DNA from: Albugo candida
Taxonomy: Eukaryota; Oomycota; Peronosporomycetes; Albuginales; Albuginaceae
Direction of reading: 5' to 3'
DNA: 64,000 bases
Assembly (NCBI GenBank): GCA_905220665.1
Contig: CAJNAR010000150.1
Span: forward strand, 496,001-560,000
Position numbers and translations under genes: made by a program. Positions 22,901-32,296 of the stretch are shown here, piece after piece. Every line of letters begins with the position of its first letter. Position 1 is the stretch's first letter. The notes beneath the pieces were generated by a model. It had not been told where the DNA came from and ran no database searches. It was given only the letters and a program-made list of their open reading frames with translations.

Positions 22901-25900
22901 TCTCATGACTCAGTTGCAAGCTCGTACAAGCGCAGACGCCGCTATAACAGCGCTCATAGAGCTGCTCGATCATTCCGCGAGCATCACGTTGTATGAATTT
23001 GCGCATTTCAACCTCTTGGACGCTATTCTCTCGTATCTGTGTGGCTCTGATCAGAAGCAAGTCGACACGGAACGACTTCAGATCCTCTTTCAAGCGTTAG
23101 AGCGCTATCCGATGGCTTTTCAACGCTTAATTCGGTGTCTACAACACATTGTCAACGAAAATCGATTCCCTGTTTTGTTGGCTCACGAGCGAGATCGAAG
23201 CGTTTGCCGCAACAAAAGTCTTCAGTCGCTCACACGTTCGCTGTCACTTTCTGTGACGTGCTCTCAAAAGAACACTTTGGGACTCGCAGCAGTGGAAACG
23301 TGTAAAAGCTTCCAAGTGACTCCATTGACCCAATTCCGAGCGTTTGAGCGCGTTCTTCTGCAAACGTTCCCTGTCGCCAACCTCAAACTCAAATGGCTGT
23401 ACATGTCGCTTGTCGGTCGTCGTATCTGGAAGCTCGGGCAGAATGGAGAATGGCAATTGTTCTTGGTACTGGGATACGATCCTCAGCGAGATATTCATCT
23501 CCTTGTGCCTTTGGATTCTTCGAATTCTGGTAACCAGGCGATCGCAAAATGTAAGAGAAGAAAACGGCGAAAGAGGAAGGCCGTTATGACGCAAACGATC
23601 GCCTCGGATACGGCTGGTGTGCGTTGGGAAGCAGTCACCGAAGCGAATTTGCACGACGGCCTGTGGAAGCCAATCAGTGCGATCACAGTACGCGAAGATC
23701 GATGGATCAATGTGAATATGTATCACAATTGCTCTTCAAAGAAAAGAAAATGCGACTCCACGGTATCCAAACGGCTCGCTGACAGGGAACATGTTTGGCT
23801 TGTACCTCATCCATCTCGCGGTCTAATGAATGCCACAGTACTGGCCGCGACACTTTGTGGGAAGCGATCTGATACAAACACATCTGTGGAGGTCGTCATT
23901 CCTTCCAAGAATCCAAATGGAGTCATCTCGTTCCAAGTACGTGTCCTCCAAGTCGCATCATGCCAAATTGTGAGAATTCCATCGCAAGCCGATGTGCTGA
24001 ACGTGCTCTCTCAACGTCGAATCGGCGAGGTACTTTGGATGAGCATTGACAATGACTCACATGAATGGAGATGCTCCACAGCTCCTCGCATCAGTGTCAG
24101 ACTCTGTCTTGTACATCAAGCACGATTGCCATCTCACAGGTACACAGACGACACGAAGAATCCAAAGCCGTGGCTTGAGGCTTTGATGTATCCAACGCAA
24201 GACGCCGATAAGTTCGAATGGCACCCAAACGTCCGAAAAGTATTATTCGATACCTTCAAAAGCCATGTAAACGCTTGTGAGCACTCGAGCATTTCCAAGA
24301 AACAACGACGCCGTAAACAACGCAAAGAAGCAGTTGGAGCGGAGAAAATCTCATGGAATGTGACGATGGTGACCGATTTTTTGACGAAATTGATGGGGTC
24401 CCCTCTACAGCTCGAATGGCGACGGAGAGTATGGAGTCAGTTTGCTGCACACGCGGAAGCAGTTGGATATCGTGAGTATTTGACGGCAGAGGGCTTTATT
24501 GCTTTGATTCGATCATTGTGTATGCACAAACGATTCGCACATGCTCTTCTCCACTATCTTCGATCTCGATATGGCGACCGATTCAAAGAAGCACAAGCTT
24601 CCGCTCCAATTTGCGAGGATATCATCTCGGATTTCCAGGGCTTTAAGGCGGATCAGTGCGTCCTGCAGTGTTTGCAGCTGCTCAAGGGACAAAATGGTCT
24701 GGAAGATAACGGGATAGCGCCTTGGACACTCTCCACCCGCATTCGAATCCAGCATGTTGTGAATTGGTCAGAGCGATCTAGTGACCACTACAAATGCTTT
24801 CTGCTTGGACGCTCGCAGTGGACATCTTGTACAGCTTCAAATCGGGTCAGACGAGCTATGGAACTTCTCAAGATCCTGCACCAAGAATCGCGGCGATCAC
24901 ATGCACTTGAAACCTCAAGTTTAGTATCGGAAGCCTGGATCAATACCAACTTGTATGAAAAAGCTCGTCGACAATTGGAGAATGTGTTTGCAATTGCCAC
25001 TATGACGTACCCGGCTTGGTATCTGGAGCTTTTGTACCATTACCGCTTCCTCTTTCCACGGGATCTTCGCCAAGCATGGTTCCGAGCGACCGCATTCGGT
25101 GCAATTCGATCTTTGGATTGGTATCGTGAGCATTTTCTCCGTGTAGAGGACGTATCCGAGTCACAACAACCGACGCATCTCATTTGGGATGCTGCAATAA
25201 ATCAAATATTTCCTTCTTCGGAATGGCTGGATGAGCATGGCGGAATCGATGTATCGTTGGAAAAGAAGACGGATGCACAGACACGATCGCTTTGCGACAT
25301 TTTGTCGGCCCTTTTCGCAATCAAAACGCGCGAGGAAGGGGAAGATAGCTTGGATATCACTCTTGTGCCTTTACCGAGGGAACGAGTGCGGATAACTCGT
25401 AATGAGATCATGGAAATGGCGAACAAAATATTGAAAGGACATTCCAAGCGACGAGCAATTTTGGAAGTCGCGTTCGTAGGCGAGAAAGGCTATGGCACAG
25501 GCGTTACTGCGGAGTTTTATTCCGTTTTCACACAAGTACTTCAGTCGAAAGACATCGGCGCTTTACTGTGGGTGCGTGGAGATGAGCATGACAACAGCGA
25601 TCACATTTGTCATTCCAATGGGCTCTTCCCTGTACCGCATCGAATGGTTCCCGCGTTCGTCATTGAGTGCTTCAGTACGATTGGCCGTTTGACGGGAAAG
25701 GCTTTGATGGATGAGAGGATCTTACCCCTTCCTTTATCGCATGATTTCATAAGAATGGCTGTGTATGGCGAATCACTCTCTGTGAATCGGTTAGGTTCGG
25801 TCTTTGGGCATGCTGGACGAACGCTGAGCTTGTTACATGACGTTGTGCATAAGAAGCAGCAGAATTTGGATGGAATACAATCAGAAGTATGGCTTGATAC

Positions 25901-26507
25901 AGCTTGCTTGAGCTTCGTGGACCCATTATCGCAACAAGAACTGATTTCCGGTGGAACAAACGTCCAAGTAGATGTCGAGAATCTTGCCGAGTACGTGACG
26001 CTGGTCTTGAAGCTTTGGCTGGATACTGGCATACGACAGCAAATTCAGGCATTTCAACGAGGTCTGTCGGAGATTGCATCGATCGATAAACTCGGTGTAC
26101 TGAGTGTCAAGGAACTGCGTGGTCTTCTTTGTGGGAACGCCGACATCGAGTGGGATACAGCACTTCTTATGAGCTCCTTCAAGCTTTCACACGGATTCAC
26201 CAAAGATAGTCCAACAATCCATTATTTCGTGCAAGTACTCGAAGAAATGAGCATAGACCAACGACGTGAGCTTTTGTTGTACGCAACAGGCTGTCCAAAT
26301 CTTCCAATTGGTGGGATCGCATGCTTACAACCTCGTCTCGAAGTGATTCAGAGAATCGTGGATCCTCAGCTTGTGGACCAAGCGCTTCCATTCGCGAGAA
26401 CGTGTACCAATACATTTCATCTCCCGGCGTATACGAGCAAGAAAGTGTTAAAAGAAAGACTCACATACGCTGTTGAGAACAGTAGAGGAATCATTGATCG
26501 GGATTAG
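19980..26507 (+). CDS. Giant HECT E3 ubiquitin ligase with RanBP2 zinc finger and ankyrin repeats
   Basis: Single exon, 2175 aa. A RanBP2-type zinc finger (WDCGTCTFQNESNLQYCEMC, residues 27-46) is followed by a Cys4 ribbon (CTLC...CSSC, about residues 80-105) and an acidic run. Ankyrin repeats occupy about residues 615-720 (GTPLHIAVRLGRCDVMAFLL). The C-terminal 360 residues form a HECT domain: VAFVGEKGYGTGVTAEFY, FSTIGRLTGKALMDERILPL and ARTCTNTFHLPAY with catalytic Cys2142. The C-lobe resembles the UFD4/TRIP12/HECTD1 group. HECT ligases accept ubiquitin on the Cys before passing it to substrate. RanBP2 fingers commonly bind ubiquitin or RNA, so the N-terminus may read ubiquitin already on substrates (inference). 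ATG at 19980 is in frame with the zinc finger. Confidence 0.93.
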   Translation: MSNSKDPFSRHTAEMRSQSDMQAEASWDCGTCTFQNESNLQYCEMCTTPRPREPTASRIENESTISARKAQKRKRKPRKSICTLCSCVITSPSSANVCSSCGKDGDSFEGDDEELEDGNGDDEKEEDQHGEVWMSESDDSSITEEVFVTDSDLIPQKRTNSRQNSYGISSDLLEKTMEEGNEDKLASYLQTLTHTLAILEASHDSSWRDNLLIGSGNIMESGFGSILFRKHRDSALLTILLDIYQKYRIKRLDACHYKAKGTKASNDAVEATLQLQAIQSVNYLLKIEFTSIDRDILLRVSKSYLEYLISMKLQFHNDNGIYRQEMSLVEEMITGLGWMSHVDERVVEWITSTPLEPDYDSALCALLDILGKMLNSTKFHVNVLGTTLSIVQKCVFKLQWKDESLEVKETTSLSKTNQINLMTEKLARKVITILETCLAPGNSTIHIRAVKCFLCLLYRIPKDLPAIFTSLVSTIMLKSYVNRAVDLRSSENCDTKHALLSLLYHLFDHCADFMVIFVKKKLYKKYFKAMEKLFGSSTTTQQLTSADKVVAMASNVNDSTRPTDALKSAMLKILRLLLQTICEDKEKAHGVYHAWHSLLMECIRSDLLIGVRALLGEGCELSFTDQKSPSPLCVAVEHASMDLVRFLIGQGADVRACSSSGTPLHIAVRLGRCDVMAFLLECGTDIHAKDHNGVSVVDELKHKSSPVQFYVESILAQDTSCPAGNDEAWSGRWMQHLLQKVSDSDSESSSELEEEGYEDDLDSAEEDAKDGLLYMEELDNMDSDSDEEASVQSLVPIEKKTKPIQVLESGERFLRRLMETFLNILQKDVMHLSNGVVSTLTLVLENLPSALAQQIGEFKSALLLDTVHCLLQDAIQAINPNGPSSTLERSSLEQTRICQKMLCALRILDTILTKSALFVSYGELHRRDLFDQVTSCKTFFNKHTQCSLPICDRILTRMRGFEQRSSARTHTLDHLMTQLQARTSADAAITALIELLDHSASITLYEFAHFNLLDAILSYLCGSDQKQVDTERLQILFQALERYPMAFQRLIRCLQHIVNENRFPVLLAHERDRSVCRNKSLQSLTRSLSLSVTCSQKNTLGLAAVETCKSFQVTPLTQFRAFERVLLQTFPVANLKLKWLYMSLVGRRIWKLGQNGEWQLFLVLGYDPQRDIHLLVPLDSSNSGNQAIAKCKRRKRRKRKAVMTQTIASDTAGVRWEAVTEANLHDGLWKPISAITVREDRWINVNMYHNCSSKKRKCDSTVSKRLADREHVWLVPHPSRGLMNATVLAATLCGKRSDTNTSVEVVIPSKNPNGVISFQVRVLQVASCQIVRIPSQADVLNVLSQRRIGEVLWMSIDNDSHEWRCSTAPRISVRLCLVHQARLPSHRYTDDTKNPKPWLEALMYPTQDADKFEWHPNVRKVLFDTFKSHVNACEHSSISKKQRRRKQRKEAVGAEKISWNVTMVTDFLTKLMGSPLQLEWRRRVWSQFAAHAEAVGYREYLTAEGFIALIRSLCMHKRFAHALLHYLRSRYGDRFKEAQASAPICEDIISDFQGFKADQCVLQCLQLLKGQNGLEDNGIAPWTLSTRIRIQHVVNWSERSSDHYKCFLLGRSQWTSCTASNRVRRAMELLKILHQESRRSHALETSSLVSEAWINTNLYEKARRQLENVFAIATMTYPAWYLELLYHYRFLFPRDLRQAWFRATAFGAIRSLDWYREHFLRVEDVSESQQPTHLIWDAAINQIFPSSEWLDEHGGIDVSLEKKTDAQTRSLCDILSALFAIKTREEGEDSLDITLVPLPRERVRITRNEIMEMANKILKGHSKRRAILEVAFVGEKGYGTGVTAEFYSVFTQVLQSKDIGALLWVRGDEHDNSDHICHSNGLFPVPHRMVPAFVIECFSTIGRLTGKALMDERILPLPLSHDFIRMAVYGESLSVNRLGSVFGHAGRTLSLLHDVVHKKQQNLDGIQSEVWLDTACLSFVDPLSQQELISGGTNVQVDVENLAEYVTLVLKLWLDTGIRQQIQAFQRGLSEIASIDKLGVLSVKELRGLLCGNADIEWDTALLMSSFKLSHGFTKDSPTIHYFVQVLEEMSIDQRRELLLYATGCPNLPIGGIACLQPRLEVIQRIVDPQLVDQALPFARTCTNTFHLPAYTSKKVLKERLTYAVENSRGIIDRD

Positions 26508-26747
26508 TTCTCGTCATGGAAACATGTAGTGGTAACACTTATTCAGATGTTGATTTGGTACAGAGAATCAGTGTTTTTATGCCCAATAAAGTCGATTTGT
26601 TATGTATTGCGATGAGTGCATCTCTTCGAGAAGGAGCGCAATAAAAAAGGGAAATCTTTGGGGTGAAAGCCTTTCGGAAGCGCTTTGAAAAGCAACAAGT
26701 GACATAATAAAGTACCGCCTTCTATTCAGGCTACATTGACATTGGCA

Positions 26748-27904
26748 ATGAATTTCAAAGTTAATTTCTCAAATGGATCGTCGATCAAATTGTTCAACTT
26801 ACCGCCTGAAGCTACATTAAGCGACTTGAAAACTGAGATTGAGAGAAAATCCGGGATTATAGAAGAGGATCAACATTGTAAGAGGGTATTAAAGTTTACG
26901 AATGTCGTTCTCATCCTACTTGGCGCTTAGTGATGACTGGGTTCCCGCCAGTACCTATAGCAGGAAGTCAAGTTCGTGATTTCTTTCAAAAATAACTCTA
27001 TTCTCACTGCAGTTTACTGAAAGAATGAAACCCTGGTAACTCTTGGCTTACGCTCAGGCTCAGTTCTACTCGTGAGAGAAGCAATGCTCAAGTCAGCCGA
27101 AATGGGCGTCAAGCCATCCCAGAGCGTCTTTCTTCGTCGCGTTATTCCAGCAGACAACAGCTGCTTATTCAACTCCATCGGGTATGCACTCAAAAGAGAA
27201 AAATCGGGAAATGGGCAAGCGATGCGCACACTCATCCAGAAGACTATTATTGAGAATCCAAAGACCTACACAGCCGTGTTTCTGGGCAAACCAGTGCATG
27301 CATATTGTGCCTGGATTCTGGATGATCGTTCATGGGGCGGTGAAATCGAATTATCCATTCTCTCTCTACACTTTAGAATCGAAATTGTAGTTTTTGATGT
27401 TATCAGTATGGCACGCCTTTGTTATGGAGAAGATCAAGGCTTTTCACAGCGTATATTTCTTCTGTACGACGGTGTACATTATGATGTCGTAGTGGAGGCA
27501 ATGTCTGAGAAATCCTCTGAGCAAAACGATATCACTCGTTTCGCTATCAATGACTTTGATAAGGTACGCGATGTCTTTATGAGGGTCCAAGCACAGCTGT
27601 CGAATGGATCTGGATAGGTTCAACGAGCCAGTGAGGTTGCAGTCGCAGCACACCAAGTAACTTGTTTCCTTGAAAATTAATGACGTTGCCTCATCGTTTT
27701 GTGTAGAATCACGAGTATACAGATTTGAATGGCTTCACCATTCAATGTTTCGATTGTCGAGCATCTTTTCGCGGGCAGGTAACTCATCCGACTGAAACGG
27801 TTTGCTAAAGAATGAGCATGAGCTCATACGCGGTCATGTAGCGTGAAGCACAAGTCCATGCACAAGAAACTGGGCATCGAAAATTTGGTGAAATCAAGCA
27901 GTAA
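26748..27904 (+). CDS. OTU1: Ubiquitin thioesterase OTU1 (YOD1)
   Basis: Exons 26748..26877, 26931..26971, 27024..27563, 27618..27656, 27707..27778 and 27842..27904; 294 aa. The UBX-like fold at the N-terminus is split over three exons (LMTGFPPVPIAGSQ then NETLVTLGLRSGSVLLVRE). The OTU domain has the catalytic loop PADNSCLFNS and the His motif YDGVHYDVV. The C-terminus is the C2H2 finger typical of YOD1: CFDCRASFRGQ, then HAQETGHRKFGE in the last exon. OTU1 trims ubiquitin chains on substrates of the AAA-ATPase CDC48/p97 during ER-associated degradation. The intron-2 acceptor (ending at 27023) is AAG: the CAG 11 nt upstream would put a stop in frame. The gene lies directly after the HECT ligase on the same strand. 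Confidence 0.93.
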
Positions 27905-28177
27905 CTCCGTTATCGACAGCATTCTCGGTCTACGAAATCGCCTTTGTAATTCCGATTGGCGATATTACTTTTTCGCGGAGCATAGTACGAACCCAGATCA
28001 GGCAACGTCCATGCTGAGTTCAGTGCGTATTCTAAGCCTTAAACTGCAATAGAACTCTCGATCTGCGGCATCAACTAAAGTCAACACTACACGCTTTTCT
28101 TGAAATCTGACGATAAAGCACAGAAACAGCTTTTCAACTTTACATCTTGGACAGTATTTCTTTACTTATTCTTCGGA

Positions 28178-29727
28178 TCACCTAATACTCATCGCTCTAG
28201 TCAACGACGCGCTCGAAAGCTCAGCTTTGGCAGCCGATAAACTTTTGGCTTTCTTCCGATTGACACCGAAAACTTTCCAAAATCTTAAAGTCTCATCAGC
28301 AGCTCCAGAGACGATCGTGGACCCATCTGGAGACGCTGCCAAATGCAACACTCGAGAAGTATGTCCTGTGAGTTCCTTTAACTTCAACATATTCGGATAC
28401 TTCCAGAGGCATATCTCGTTTTGGGAATATCCGTGAGATGAAATAAGCTCTTTCTCGGTTGTCGACCATATCAAAGCGCAAACTTGAGAGCCGGTGTCGA
28501 CAGAATTGAGAACCGCTCCATTCGTAGTATTCCAGAATTTTATGGTCCGGTCGGCTGTCCCTCCTCCTGTAGCTAGCAGATTGCGTTCCCAAGGACACCA
28601 TGCAATTGCTTTGACCGCCGCATTATGATACGCCAGTCGATGAACGGGTTCATGAGATCGATCTTGGGACCCGCTGAATCCTGTAGGCATCAAAGTGGAT
28701 TTCCATAAGCACAGCATGTTGTCATTACCTCCAGATGCTAGAGTTGAGCCATCTGGAGACCACTGAAGACCACAAACTTCTTGTTCATGACTAGAAAGCG
28801 TCGCAATATTATGATTTCGGGCACGCACGTCGTGATGGATAATATTACCATCTCTAGATCCGGATGAAAGGATATGAATGTTCCAAGCTAATGCCCCTAC
28901 TCGTGCAGCATGTCCATCCATTGATCGCATCTGTTTGCATGCTTTGACATCCCACAACTGAACCATAGAGCTGCTCACTCCAACAGCCAAACATGGTGAA
29001 GACCCAACATCGCTCCACTGCACTGAGCTGATATAATCATCGCCTTTTAAAGTGACCAGTTCATCGATTGCTCCGCTTTCTGCATTCCACAAATAGAGAC
29101 TTTGCCCCAAAGCAACTGCCAAGATGTTGTTTGATCCCCACGACAACAAATTCAAGTAGTAGTCATTCACCAGCTCAGGGGCATCCAGGACTTTTACAGG
29201 TGCGGATGGAACATATCGATTAAGCCTTCTGCTTGACATTGCTTTCGCAGAGCCAAGTTTGTTGAGTGAGTATCGAGCAGCCAATGATGTCTGAAATGAA
29301 TCTGGAAGTGCTTCAGAGGGTTTCGCAGTGAATTTGAGAATTTTGTAATTATCATTATCTCCATCTCTTCCAAACAATGCTGTCGCTAGCCTCTTTTTGT
29401 AGATATGGGGAATGTCGTGTGTTGATTCTGGGGCATGAGATTCAGTGTCTGTGTTATTGAGATTTGTGTGATTATCCTCCGAAATGTTTCTTGATCTCGC
29501 AGGCGTCGAGTGATTTGATTTCTGACCGACAGATTGCTTATCCAGTTCGGCTTCTACGGTACATTGTACCATGTCCATGTTCATGGCACTTCGATTCGGT
29601 ATGAAGCGGTCATTGGTCTTGGTGTTATCATAAACAATACATTAATCTAAAGTACGGGACACGCTCAATCACTTCAATGACATACCGTAGTTGAAAGAAC
29701 ACCACGGCGAGTTGGTGTGTGCGCCAT
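28178..29727 (-). CDS. CDC20: Cell-division cycle protein 20 (APC/C activator)
   Basis: Exons 29686..29727 and 28178..29617; 493 aa. The short first exon begins MAHTPTRRGVLSTT. Splicing adds TNDRFIPNRSAMN, a perfect C-box for binding the anaphase-promoting complex. The WD40 propeller follows, entered through LDAPELVNDYYLNLLSW, which favours CDC20 over CDH1. Blades are clear, for example SPDGSTLASGGNDNMLCLW. The last two residues are Ile-Arg, the conserved IR tail. CDC20 brings cyclin B and securin to the APC/C for ubiquitination in mitosis. Starting at the internal ATG (29584) would lose the C-box, so the two-exon model is preferred. The acceptor is AAG, because the TAG 30 nt upstream leaves stops in the required frame. 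Confidence 0.93.
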
Positions 29728-29968
29728 AGTGCTTGGGACGTTTGAATGACCTCGTAATCGGCTCTGATGGAGGATTCGATGTTCCCGACACGGAGCGTCG
29801 AAATGCAAATTTTTGAAATTTGAAATTGGGAATGGAGATACTGTGCTGTGCTGAATAGAAGGCTATTTTTTGCAATTTTGGATTGGTAGAAAATAGTCCC
29901 TAATTGCTAAAAATTCTAGAACCATAATCTTCAGATGTTGCATTATTTCATTTTGACGTGCATTTTCG
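29728..29968. promoter_or_regulatory. Divergent promoter region, CDC20 / CacyBP-like
   Basis: 241 bp shared by two divergent genes. No clear TATA or CCAAT box. Assigned as regulatory by position only. Confidence 0.3.
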
Positions 29969-30478
29969 ATGTTGACAGACGTTGTGGATAGCAATGCCAC
30001 TTGTGAAGATACTATTGTCGCTGAAAAACATTTATCTGCACTACAAGATAACATACATACGAAAGGTACAAATAGCTATTATTACGCACATAAAGTGCGT
30101 CACGAAGCTGACAAAATTGAATGGGATGGGAACATCGCACCAAGATTATTGAGCTCACATTCACGATGCGCTAGCTCCGATGTGGTTGTCGAGACGATCA
30201 AAAAGTACTCGTGGTCCGATGGTAAAAGACGAGTACGTATTTACATAACTTTGCTTCAGATCGAATTTCATCCGACAGAGCAAATTGCCATCGACTGGAC
30301 TGAAACTACTGTCACGTTAAACGTAAAAGAGTACAATGGGAAGACATTACGCCTGTCATTGGAACTTCACGATAAAATTTGTGATGTTCAAATGATTCGG
30401 CGAGGAGATCGGCTAACTCTTAATCTCGAAAAAGGAACCAGTAACACGTGGAGCTCTTTACAAAAGTCCTTTGATTGA
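29969..30478 (+). CDS. CacyBP/SIP-like CS-domain protein
   Basis: Single exon, 169 aa. The CS (p23-like) fold starts at KKYSWSDGKRRVRIYITL and runs through VTLNVKEYNGKTLRLSLEL to the end, closely paralleling the animal calcyclin-binding protein pattern (YgWdqSdkfVKIYITL, vkNLNGKnY). The protein is shorter than animal CacyBP (about 228 aa) and lacks an obvious C-terminal SGS region. CacyBP bridges Siah-type E3 ligases and SCF components. CS proteins in general are HSP90 co-chaperones. A possible 27-nt intron inside the CS domain was rejected because the unspliced reading gives the conserved VRIYITL. The gene shares its promoter with CDC20 and converges with the phosphatase 43 bp downstream. 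Confidence 0.8.
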   Translation: MLTDVVDSNATCEDTIVAEKHLSALQDNIHTKGTNSYYYAHKVRHEADKIEWDGNIAPRLLSSHSRCASSDVVVETIKKYSWSDGKRRVRIYITLLQIEFHPTEQIAIDWTETTVTLNVKEYNGKTLRLSLELHDKICDVQMIRRGDRLTLNLEKGTSNTWSSLQKSFD

Positions 30479-30520
30479 AAAATTGCATCAAACTATCTCT
30501 AATAGAAGTCCTTTTTTCCA

Positions 30521-31927
30521 TTAGTTGGCAGTTTGCTGTATGCGCGTTGCGTATAAAATTTCTCCGTCTTTGCTGTGAAAGTGGACGACAAAAGAGTGCC
30601 TGTCGATTTGTGCCGACATGAACCCATGCTGCATTGCAGCATGCACCAAGTCGAAGTTGGCGCGTGCTTCAGGCTGTAGTTCGTGAATCCGGTAGCCGCC
30701 GGCACCAGATACGAAGTAATTTCGCGTCCAGCCTTCCTCCCGTTTGATAATGTGTTGCATGCAATGATCGTGCCCATTAAAGTATGCGTCGACTTTATGC
30801 TTCTTTAATAAAGGGTCCAAGTGACGAATCAATTCCGGCGTATCTGCGTTTCCAGCAAAGCTATAAACTGCCCAATGCCCTACGACAACCGTCCACATTT
30901 TCTCGATACCTTCGGGCTTCTCCGCTGACAATGTATCATCAATCCATTTGTATTGGGCAGAACGGGACTCCGGTGACGTTTGTTCAAGCATTGCCCCATT
31001 ACATCGCCCATCTCGCGGTTCCTTCCCGCAAACAAGATCACACACATCTATGACAAGTATGCGAATGATTGTTTTGGGAGCAACTAATCTGTCGAGCGTG
31101 TAATAGCGCTCGGGAAAATACCATAATGAGTTTTTACGAGACGCATATTGATGCATTGCGTCAATCGATCCTTCGCAATCGTGATTACCGATTCTAAATC
31201 AAGATCTGCATCAGATCAGATGACACCCGCAATTTTGAGCACTTACGTTATGTACCACGGTATCTGCAATTGCGGTGATGTGTACATCTGCGCAACCATG
31301 TTAAGATTGTTTGAGTACAAAATTAAGTGTCACTTATCCGGGTAATTCCTTACATGCTCAAAGCGAGTGCGTAATTCAGGATCATTCGGACTCTGTATGC
31401 TACAAAATGCAATAGAGGTAATCATGTATTTCACCCAAAAGCGTCCGCGCTAACCCGTTATTATAAATTTGATCTCCTGTTGAAATTACAAACATTGGCG
31501 CGGGGTCCATAGTCGAAGCTAATCGGCCCATTGCTGCCGCAACTTGCGCCTGTGATTGCGTTCCAGTACCGTAGTCCCCAACGACGAGAAAATGAGTTGA
31601 CTTACTGAAGATCAACTCATTCTCAGCATCCAAGTTGAATTGCAGATCGCTCAGTATTCCCTTTTTTTCGAGTGAATCAACATGTGGTGGAGACGTGGAC
31701 GATGATGTCAGCCAATAATAACTAATTGTCAGTAGCCAGAAGCACAGAAAGCTGCATGATGTGATTTTGAGCCAATATTCATATTTCGAAGCAATGTTGT
31801 ACTGATAGCTGGAAGATTCTGTGGTCATTCGGCGCAACGTATTCCGACAGCTATCATCATTTTTCTTGCATAAACCTGCTTCGAGCAGCATGCCGCTAAA
31901 ACGGATATACTTAAGGAATTTACTCAT
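30521..31927 (-). CDS. Membrane-anchored purple (tartrate-resistant type) acid phosphatase
   Basis: Exons 31455..31927, 31354..31399, 31288..31287 junction resolved as 31247..31287, and 30521..31193; 410 aa. The metallophosphatase motifs follow in order: VVGDYGTGTQ, STGDQIYNNGIQSPNDP, the FEHMYTSPQLQIPWY segment, TIGNHDCEGS, VVVGHWAVYS and AYFNGHDHCMQ. These are the seven metal ligands of ACP5-like purple acid phosphatases (Fe(III) with Fe(II), Zn or Mn). A hydrophobic segment (ITSCSFLCFWLLTISYYWL, about residues 70-90) precedes the catalytic domain with no cleavable signal ahead of it, suggesting a type II membrane protein with a lumenal or outside-facing enzyme. The upstream TTG-opened extension was ignored. 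The duplicated 1.9-kb unit begins about 80 bp upstream. Confidence 0.92.
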
Positions 31928-32053
31928 TGAAGCATTAGGTTCGAATAAACATGCGGGTCCGCAGTAAGAAATAACTGGCAGAATAGCAAAATGATTTATA
32001 TTTATTACAATTAAGTACTGCAACTCAACAAGCTACAATCAAACAGCTGAATC

Positions 32054-32287
32054 CATGATGACGTAATGAGGTCATCAAAAGCAGTTCCAGCACTTTTGCA
32101 GTGTATCCAAATTGACGTGATGAGGTCGTGGACAATTGCGTCGGATGCTTGATTCCCAGCTAGCTCTGTCAACTACCATAAAGACGTAATGAGGTGATCA
32201 TGGTAGTTTCCAGCATTGCATTGTATCCATTTTGACGTTATGAGGTCATGGACAAATGCGCCAGGTGCTTGCTTTCCAACTGCATAC
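32054..32287. repeat. Two diverged ~123-bp tandem units downstream of the copy-1 gene
   Basis: Units start at 32054 and 32177. Each carries two copies of GACGTnATGAGGT (32060, 32114, 32183 and 32234), a GTATCCA box and a GACAAnTGCG box. The first motif sits in a short palindrome, GATGAC(n8)GTCATC. The same array is present, inverted, after copy 2. Confidence 0.75.
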
Positions 32288-32296
32288 GACGCCGTG

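Noticed and set aside
29584..29727. CDC20 starting at the internal ATG at 29584
   Set aside because: It would discard the perfect C-box DRFIPNR immediately upstream; a first exon with its own ATG provides it.
30228..30260. Possible 27-nt intron in the CacyBP-like gene
   Set aside because: Too short for this genome and it would remove the conserved VRIYITL strand.
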